Shown here: one piece after another, positions 58,615-64,000 of the stretch | How the letters are laid out: each line of letters begins with the position of its first letter | Numbering within the stretch: position 1 is the stretch's first letter | From: Enterovibrio norvegicus FF-33 | GTDB lineage: Bacteria > Pseudomonadota > Gammaproteobacteria > Enterobacterales > Vibrionaceae | Length of the DNA: 64,000 nt | NCBI RefSeq assembly: GCF_000286835.2 | Contig: NZ_AJYD02000013.1 | Coordinates: 806,857-870,856, forward strand | Direction of reading: 5' to 3' | Position numbers and translations under genes: made by a program | Notes under the pieces: model-generated | Databases searched by the model: none | Seen by the model: only the letters and a program-made list of their open reading frames with translations | What the model was told of the DNA's origin: nothing

Positions 58615-59862
58615 CTAATGGCTCGCGGCTGTGGCGCCCATCTCATTGACTTGTCGGAACGCATCAAACCTGTCCATCGAAAATGGGGCGATAAGATCTG
58701 GGACGTGTCCGCCAGATGCCACCAGTGCAGCCATTGTTTTGCCGCAAATGGGCGTTGCCTTGAAGCCCCATGTGCCCCAGCCTGCATCCAAATAGTAATT
58801 GTCAACGGGGCTGAGTCCCATGATTGGGCTGTAGTCGCTGGTCATGTCTGTGGTCCCTGCCCATTGGCGCAGTAATTTGAAATTGGCCATGAAAGGGAAC
58901 ATTTCGATTGCGCTGGCAATGAGGCTTTCTTTGAGATCAAGCGTCGAACGTGTGTTGTAGAGCGGGTAAGGGTCTGACCCACCACCAAAGACGATTTCTC
59001 CGCGACCGGTTTGCTGCACGTAACAATGAAGCGCAGACGAACTGACGAGCGGATCGAGGAAAGGTTTAACGGGGGTGGTGACCATGGCTTGCAACGGGTA
59101 ACTGGTGAGTGGCATTCGAAATCCCGCCATGGCAGCAACAATCGAGCTATGGCCGGCCACCGCTTGCACTACCGCGCCACAGCCGACAGTGCCACGATTG
59201 GTCTCGACGGACACGACCTTTCCGTTCTCGATATTAACGTTGGTGACTTCCGTCAATTGATGGAGCTCTACGCCGCGCTGTGTTGCGCCTTTTGCGTAAC
59301 CCCAAGCCACGGCGTCATGCCTTGCCGTTGCGCCATCCATATGCCAAAGGCCAGCGAGAATTGGCATGTCGGCAGGATTCATGTTGAGGGTAGGAACCAG
59401 TTCTCGTATTTGCTGCGGGTCAATCAGCTCTGTGCGCCCACCAAAATGTTTATTCACTTCGGTGCGTTGACGAAACGAGCGAACAGCGGCATCCGTATGC
59501 GCAAGCGTCAGCTGACCTCGCGAGGAATACATGATATTGAAATCAAATTCGTTCGATAGATTTTGGAATAATTTGACGGATTCGCTGTAAAACTTAACGC
59601 CCTCAGACGTTAAATAATTCGAACGAATAACCGCGGTATTTCGCGCCGTGTTGCCCCCGCCAAGGTACCCTTTTTCCAAAATCGCCACATTGGTGATGCC
59701 GTGGTATTTGGCAAGGTAATACGCCGTGGCCACACCGTGTCCACCGCCACCGATAATGACAACATCGTAATTGCGTTTGAGATCGCGAGGGATCGGCAAA
59801 TCCATGTCGTTCTCAAAGGGATAGTCATTCGTCAGACCATATTTTAAAAGTGAAAAAGGCAC
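58615..59862 (-). CDS. soxB: Sarcosine oxidase beta subunit
   Basis: A 415-residue flavoprotein with the FAD Rossmann motif VVIIGGGGHGVATAYYLAK (34-52) and the conserved GGGNTARNTAVIRSNYL block near the covalent-flavin site. It oxidises sarcosine (N-methylglycine) to glycine, giving hydrogen peroxide and a one-carbon unit. Start at the first ATG, MPFSLLKYGLTNDYPFENDM, as in the family. It leads the soxBDAG set, ~110 bases after folD. Confidence 0.95.
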   Translation of the reverse strand: MPFSLLKYGLTNDYPFENDMDLPIPRDLKRNYDVVIIGGGGHGVATAYYLAKYHGITNVAILEKGYLGGGNTARNTAVIRSNYLTSEGVKFYSESVKLFQNLSNEFDFNIMYSSRGQLTLAHTDAAVRSFRQRTEVNKHFGGRTELIDPQQIRELVPTLNMNPADMPILAGLWHMDGATARHDAVAWGYAKGATQRGVELHQLTEVTNVNIENGKVVSVETNRGTVGCGAVVQAVAGHSSIVAAMAGFRMPLTSYPLQAMVTTPVKPFLDPLVSSSALHCYVQQTGRGEIVFGGGSDPYPLYNTRSTLDLKESLIASAIEMFPFMANFKLLRQWAGTTDMTSDYSPIMGLSPVDNYYLDAGWGTWGFKATPICGKTMAALVASGGHVPDLIAPFSMDRFDAFRQVNEMGATAASH

Positions 59863-59973
59863 AGTGCGTTCCCCGCGTTACAATAGTGAATCAATGCTTT
59901 TGCTTTGTTTAAAACAGCTTTTTTACTGACCGTTGAATGCTTTAGAGAAGCTTTGCTCAGCATCGTTTTTGCC

Positions 59974-60831
59974 TCAGTTTTGCTTTGCCGCAACTAAGGT
60001 ATTTTTGATTAAGCAGGCAATCGTCATGGGACCAACACCACCAGGCACTGGGGTTATTGCGCGACACTTACCTGCTACATTCTCGAAATTGACGTCACCG
60101 ACCAGCTTTCGCTTACCGTCGATTTCAGTGGCGTTTATGCCCACATCAATCACAACCGCGCCGGGTTTCACCCAGTTATCATCCACTAGCTCTGCCACGC
60201 CAACCGCCGCCACTAAAATATCGGCCTGTCGGCAAAGTGCAGCGGCATCAATCGTTTTTGAGTGAACAATACTGACTGTGCAGTTGGCTTGAAGTAAAAG
60301 GTTCGCCATCGGTTTCCCGACGATATTGGATCGCCCAACAACAACGGCATGTTTGCCTGAGAGATCCCCCATTTCTCTTTTGAGGATTTCAAGGCAACCC
60401 AATGGTGTGCAAGGAATGAGCGTGGCTTGACCTGATGACAGTAGACCCACATTGACAGGGTGAAAACCATCCACATCTTTACTTGGTTTAATAAGATTAA
60501 TAATGCGTTCTTCAGACAGATGCTCAGGCAAAGGCAGTTGAACCAAAATGCCATGAATGTCATCACGCTCATTCAGTTCGTTCACCACGTCTTCTAATTC
60601 TTGCTGAGTGCACGTTTCATCGAGGCGCGTGACCACTGAAAATAGCCCCGCTTTTTCAGCGCAGCGTATTTTGTTGCGAACATAAATGGTGCTGGCTGGA
60701 TCTTCACCCACCAAGACCACAGCAAGCCCAGGCTGTTGATGCCCTTGCGCCATTCTTACCTTCACTTCTTGCGCCATCTCTTCAATCAACAGATCGGACA
60801 GTTGCCGACCATCGATAATATTTACTGGCAT
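59974..60831 (-). CDS. folD: Methylenetetrahydrofolate dehydrogenase/cyclohydrolase FolD
   Basis: A 285-residue bifunctional enzyme that oxidises 5,10-methylene-THF to methenyl-THF and hydrolyses this to 10-formyl-THF. Catalytic Y50 and K54 lie in STIYVRNKIRCAEKAG, with VQLPLPEHL and the NADP-binding GRSNIVGKPMANLL, plus the terminal PVPGGVGPMTIACL. It is probably a second, catabolic folD copy devoted to the sarcosine pathway, since it lies between purU and soxB on the same strand. Complete length. Confidence 0.96.
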   Translation of the reverse strand: MPVNIIDGRQLSDLLIEEMAQEVKVRMAQGHQQPGLAVVLVGEDPASTIYVRNKIRCAEKAGLFSVVTRLDETCTQQELEDVVNELNERDDIHGILVQLPLPEHLSEERIINLIKPSKDVDGFHPVNVGLLSSGQATLIPCTPLGCLEILKREMGDLSGKHAVVVGRSNIVGKPMANLLLQANCTVSIVHSKTIDAAALCRQADILVAAVGVAELVDDNWVKPGAVVIDVGINATEIDGKRKLVGDVNFENVAGKCRAITPVPGGVGPMTIACLIKNTLVAAKQN

Positions 60832-60846
60832 CCTTACCTCTGTTAA

Positions 60847-61707
60847 TTATTGAAATACGACGGTTTTATTTCCGTACATAAAGACTCTGTGCTCCAAATG
60901 AAGCCTGACTGCTTGCGCAAGGGCGATGGTTTCCGTGTCACGCCCAACGGCGACCAACCTTTCTGACGAATAAGTGTGACCGACGGGTTGCACACTCTGT
61001 TGAATAATAGGCCCTTCATCGAGATCTGATGTGACGTAGTGCGCAGTCGCACCAATGAGTTTCACGCCACGAGCATGGGCTTGGTGATAGGGCTTTGCGC
61101 CTTTGAAGCTCGGCAAAAATGAGTGATGAATATTGATCGCTTTGCCGTGCAATTTTTGACATAAATCATCGGAAAGAATCTGCATATAACGGGCTAAAAC
61201 AACCAACTCCGTTTGTGTTTCTGCCATCACATCAAGGAGCGCAGCTTCCTGCTGAGGTTTGTTTTGCACGGTCATTGGCAGCCAAATAAAGCGGATGCCA
61301 GCGCGTTCAACCATGGGCCTCAAATCTTTGTGGTTGGACACCACGGCGGTAATGTCCATTGGCAGCTCGCCATTTTCATGGCGGTACAACAAATCTTTTA
61401 GGCAGTGATCGAACTTGCTCACCATGATCAATACGCGCATAGGTGCGCGGGAATCAAAAAATTGCCAATCCATATTGAAACGACTCACTTGCGCTTCAAA
61501 ACCCGCTTTGATGGTGTCTAGGTCCACATCGGGAGACTCAATGCGACACACCGCTCGCATGAAGAAATTTTCATTCTCTTCGTCATCGAATTGGTGCAAC
61601 TCAGAGATGTAGCAACTCAAGCCAGCCAGATAGGAAGTGACCGCTGCAAGAATCCCGCTTGATGCATCGCATGTTGCTTTGAGAATAAATTCCTTTGAAT
61701 CTGGCAT
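60847..61707 (-). CDS. purU: Formyltetrahydrofolate deformylase PurU
   Basis: A 286-residue enzyme that hydrolyses 10-formyl-THF to THF and formate. An N-terminal ACT domain (~8-85; LKATCDASSGILAAVTSYLA) is followed by a formyltransferase-like catalytic domain with HHSFLPSFKGAKPYHQAHAR and the aspartate motif SDLDEGPIIQQ. The active-site Asn/His/Asp set appears intact. It is first in the purU-folD-soxBDAG-ldh run, 15 bases upstream of folD, and divergent from an iclR gene. Its position suggests disposal of the one-carbon unit from sarcosine as formate while regenerating THF. Confidence 0.96.
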   Translation of the reverse strand: MPDSKEFILKATCDASSGILAAVTSYLAGLSCYISELHQFDDEENENFFMRAVCRIESPDVDLDTIKAGFEAQVSRFNMDWQFFDSRAPMRVLIMVSKFDHCLKDLLYRHENGELPMDITAVVSNHKDLRPMVERAGIRFIWLPMTVQNKPQQEAALLDVMAETQTELVVLARYMQILSDDLCQKLHGKAINIHHSFLPSFKGAKPYHQAHARGVKLIGATAHYVTSDLDEGPIIQQSVQPVGHTYSSERLVAVGRDTETIALAQAVRLHLEHRVFMYGNKTVVFQ

Positions 61708-61848
61708 GTTCCTTCCTGTTGGTTGTTGTTGATGCTTTTCACTTTAATAAGCGAAATCACAAAGAATTAACATTCAAGATGGACATGAACACAAAATAAA
61801 CACATATTTTATTCACATATGAATTTTACATTTACAGATGAGTAAATC

Positions 61849-62604
61849 ATGAGCAAGGCAGACTATCAGGTTCAATCGTTAGCAAGAGGGCTGGACATCA
61901 TCGAAATGTATGACGCGGAGCATCGTATTCTCAGTACGAATGACTTTGCTGACCAGTTGGGTGTCAGCCAATCTTCTATTTATCGAATTGTACAAACCTT
62001 ACTCGATAAAAATTACCTTCGAAAAGTCGCACGAAATGCCTATGCCATTGGCCCACAAGTTGTTTCTCGCGGGTTCTCCTATCTTGCGGGTCAACATCTG
62101 GTGGATGTCGCCGCCCCGCACTTGCAGCGCTTAAGAGATGAAACCAGTATTTCGTGCCATTTAGCGGTAAGGGACGGACTCGAAACCTTATACATCTATC
62201 GTGCCCAAGCGTCTCAACGGCTATCGGTCAATATCCCACTAGGAACGAGGTTGCCGTGTCATACCAATGCGATGGGGAGAATTTTGCTGCAACAGCTAAG
62301 TGACATCGAACTTAGCGCGGTATACCAAACAATCCAGCTTGATATGTATTCCAAACCACACCCGCAAACGCTACCAGAACTGAAGCATCGCATCGCTACT
62401 GAGAGAAAGCAGGGGTTTGCGTTTAATCGGTCAGACAATGCAACGGCCATCGCGGTACCCATCACGGATTATTTGGGCAACATCATTGCGGCCATCAATA
62501 TATCGGGGGCGGAGCAAATCATGGATAAACAGCATCAATTTGAGGCCGCAAAAACCAGCCTGCTGAACACGGCCAAAGCGATTTCAAGCGAAGCGCCGAC
62601 CTAG
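61849..62604 (+). CDS. IclR family transcriptional regulator
   Basis: A 251-residue regulator. The N-terminal winged helix spans ~8-70 (STNDFADQLGVSQSSIYRIV), and the C-terminal IclR effector domain spans ~80-245 (GTRLPCHTNAMGRILLQQLS and the late AIAVPITDYLGNIIAAINIS). It is divergent from purU across a 141-bp AT-rich spacer, so it most probably controls the sarcosine operon in response to sarcosine, glycine betaine or a derivative. Whether it represses or activates cannot be told. The spacer contains ACACA/TGTGT-like elements but I could not define the operator. Confidence 0.87.
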   Translation: MSKADYQVQSLARGLDIIEMYDAEHRILSTNDFADQLGVSQSSIYRIVQTLLDKNYLRKVARNAYAIGPQVVSRGFSYLAGQHLVDVAAPHLQRLRDETSISCHLAVRDGLETLYIYRAQASQRLSVNIPLGTRLPCHTNAMGRILLQQLSDIELSAVYQTIQLDMYSKPHPQTLPELKHRIATERKQGFAFNRSDNATAIAVPITDYLGNIIAAINISGAEQIMDKQHQFEAAKTSLLNTAKAISSEAPT

Positions 62605-62907
62605 TCCAACAGGTGTCAACAACGCCAAGCCGCGCTGAGTGAAAAATTCAAATACAGGTTTCTATCCCCAATAAAGAAATGGGGTTGTTGATGCCTGTCA
62701 CTCATCGTTTCCGTTAAATACACGCCTACCTTCAATACCACTCAGCTTGATGATTTGCTGGTTTGACTCAAGATCACCTTTCGTTACCAATATCTCCTTA
62801 ATCTCCCACTCTTTTACGTCGCCTTTATTTCTTAGGAAGCCTGCGCATTAAGCAGGAAATAACGGAAGGTCTCTAAAGGAAACGTCTCTTCCGCTTCATT
62901 AATATAA

Positions 62908-62938
62908 TGGCGCTAATCCCTTGTTTTTATTAGCGCCA
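62908..62938. promoter_or_regulatory. Palindrome just upstream of sigma-54 promoter
   Basis: Perfect arms TGGCGCTAAT (62908-62917) and ATTAGCGCCA (62929-62938), 11-base spacer. It ends 5 bases before the -24 element, so it may bind a regulator. It lacks a following T run. Confidence 0.55.
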
Positions 62939-62943
62939 ATCAA

Positions 62944-62958
62944 TGGCACACATCTTGC
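62944..62958 (+). promoter_or_regulatory. Sigma-54 promoter for fliD/lafB
   Basis: TGGCAC-ACATC-TTGC is an exact match to the -24/-12 consensus TGGCAC-N5-TTGC, about 76 bp before the fliD start. LafK, encoded at 42513-43844, is the likely activator. Confidence 0.85.
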
Positions 62959-63033
62959 GATTTATTCATGTCGATGCAAACAAACAATGGTATCGACACA
63001 ACCAAATCGACCTGATGGACAGGGAGCAAACCA

Positions 63034-64000
63034 ATGAGTTCGTTAGACCCAATAACGATGGCAACGCAACTGGCGACGTATGATGTTCAGCCTTTTCAGA
63101 TCCGCTACCAAATGCAAGCCGACAAGTACCAAGGCCAAATCACTGCGCTTGGAAAAGTAGAAAGCGCCCTGCGTGATTTTCGCACCGCTGTGAACGAAAT
63201 GAACGGCAGCAACAGCAGCGTCATTAAAAACACCGCGACGGTATCGCAAGACGGTTTCTTCACAGCCAATGCCAACGCCAATGCGCTTGCGGGTAGCTAT
63301 CAGGTTTTTGTTGAACAGGTCGCGACAGCGCATCAGGCCTCTGCGGGTATGCCAGCAGACCTTGATGCCAACACGCAAATCCCAACCACGGGCACACTGT
63401 CGTTTACCGTTAACGGCGAGAAAATGGACATTGATTTGTCCAACGTCGACACGGACGGTGACGGCAAAGCCACCATGTCTGATTTGGTCAAATCCATCAA
63501 TGGTGACAGCACTAACCCAGGCGTGAATGCCACGCTGGTGCGTTCCAATGGTCAAACCCATCTCATGCTTTCCAGCACAGAAACGGGTGAAGCAAACCGT
63601 GTTCAGGTCAGTGCATCTGGAACGGGGGCAGCCTGGTTTGAAGATGGCTTTACCAACCTCAATGAAATCACCGCGCCGAAAGATGCCGTGATTTGGCTCG
63701 GTGCGAAAGATTCCGGCCTAAAACTCACCAACAGTAGCAACACCTTTGAAGGCGTGATTGATGGCGTGGACATCACTGTCACCAAAGCGCAAGACGCTGG
63801 TGATGCGGCTATTGGCATGGATGTGGGTGCTGACAGCGAATCAACCAAAGAACAAGTCACCAAGTTTATTGATGCCTACAACTCGCTGGTTGGCGCATTA
63901 GATACACACACCTCAATCGGTGGTGATGGCGTGTCTCGTGGTGTGCTTGCAAACGATCCGACACTTCGCTCAATCGAAAGCCAACTCTCGAGTATTTTGC
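63034..64000 (+). CDS. fliD: Lateral flagellar cap protein FliD/LafB (partial)
   Basis: The right edge cuts this gene after ~322 codons. It begins MSSLDPITMATQLATYDVQP with AGGGAG upstream, and the N-terminal FliD_N domain (~1-100; MQADKYQGQITALGKVESAL, then ALAGSYQVFVEQVATAH) is clear. The middle region (LSFTVNGEKMDIDLSNVDTD; KLTNSSNTFEGVIDGVDITV) and the start of the C-terminal domain (FIDAYNSLVGALDTHTS) follow. It caps the growing lateral filament and promotes flagellin folding. In vibrio lateral systems it normally follows lafA closely; here ~9.5 kb of sarcosine-catabolism genes lie between. Transcription is predicted from the sigma-54 promoter at 62944. Confidence 0.93.
   Translation, partial: MSSLDPITMATQLATYDVQPFQIRYQMQADKYQGQITALGKVESALRDFRTAVNEMNGSNSSVIKNTATVSQDGFFTANANANALAGSYQVFVEQVATAHQASAGMPADLDANTQIPTTGTLSFTVNGEKMDIDLSNVDTDGDGKATMSDLVKSINGDSTNPGVNATLVRSNGQTHLMLSSTETGEANRVQVSASGTGAAWFEDGFTNLNEITAPKDAVIWLGAKDSGLKLTNSSNTFEGVIDGVDITVTKAQDAGDAAIGMDVGADSESTKEQVTKFIDAYNSLVGALDTHTSIGGDGVSRGVLANDPTLRSIESQLSSIL

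Larger units (their letters stand above)
62605..63033. other. Intergenic region upstream of fliD
   Basis: 429 bp without a gene. It contains a small CCTGC / GCAGG hairpin near 62840, a 10-bp palindrome and a sigma-54 promoter near the right end, annotated separately. Confidence 0.5.

Overview
The window reads as chromosomal DNA of a marine gammaproteobacterium of the Vibrionaceae. The strongest evidence is the last 27 kb, which carries a vibrio-type lateral flagellar locus (motY-lafK-fliEFGHIJ divergent from fliMNPQR-flhBA, then lafA and fliD/lafB). A mannose PTS block with the same gene order as the one I recall from Vibrio cholerae (small IIB, IIA, AraC regulator, IIABC, manA) supports this. 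A Grimontia/Enterovibrio/Photobacterium-like genus is plausible, but the genus is inference only.

Layout. 1-4.0 kb: a thiamine-diphosphate acetolactate-synthase-like enzyme paired with an aldehyde dehydrogenase, then a small membrane protein. 4.3-6.2 kb: an AT-rich cluster of small hypothetical genes (a YjzC-like protein, a lipoprotein, and three opposite-strand genes, one phage-like). 6.5-10.6 kb: a tRNA locus on the minus strand with intact tRNA-Ser(UGA) and tRNA-Asp(GUC) and two decayed tRNA/terminator units. A 3.7-kb integrative element (tyrosine integrase, TetR regulator, GNAT acetyltransferase) splits the array and is bounded by a 27-bp direct repeat of the tRNA-Ser 3' end. 10.8-13.7 kb: a Nudix-PAP2 fusion and a dicarboxylate/amino-acid symporter. 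14.0-20.1 kb: a Cys-rich protein and the mannose PTS block with its regulator and manA. 20.6-31.6 kb: a GH3 glucosidase lipoprotein, an unusual SF2 helicase with two membrane segments, a duplicated SnoaL-like protein, a cysteine-containing pure RTX-repeat protein, and an AraC regulator with an EamA transporter. 31.6-36.6 kb: a MarR/OhrR-like regulator divergent from a periplasmic catalase-type peroxidase, a second EamA transporter, two hypothetical genes and a VOC protein.

36.7-52.5 kb is the lateral flagellar export/basal-body/switch region in two divergent operons. One starts with motY and lafK. The other ends with a degenerate EAL-domain protein translationally coupled to flhA. The lateral flagellin gene lafA follows, and fliD/lafB runs off the right edge behind a clear sigma-54 promoter. 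Between lafA and fliD lies a foreign-looking catabolic block: purU-folD-soxBDAG plus an Ldh-family oxidoreductase, with a divergent IclR regulator. It would oxidise sarcosine to glycine, put the one-carbon unit on folate (SoxBDAG), oxidise it to formyl-THF (FolD) and release formate (PurU).

The observations I would follow first are the tRNA-Ser integrative element with its exact att pair and operators, the degenerate EAL protein in the flagellar operon, the 39-repeat RTX protein with 11 cysteines, the membrane-anchored helicase, and the sarcosine-catabolism insertion between filament genes. No CRISPR array or insertion-sequence transposase was seen.
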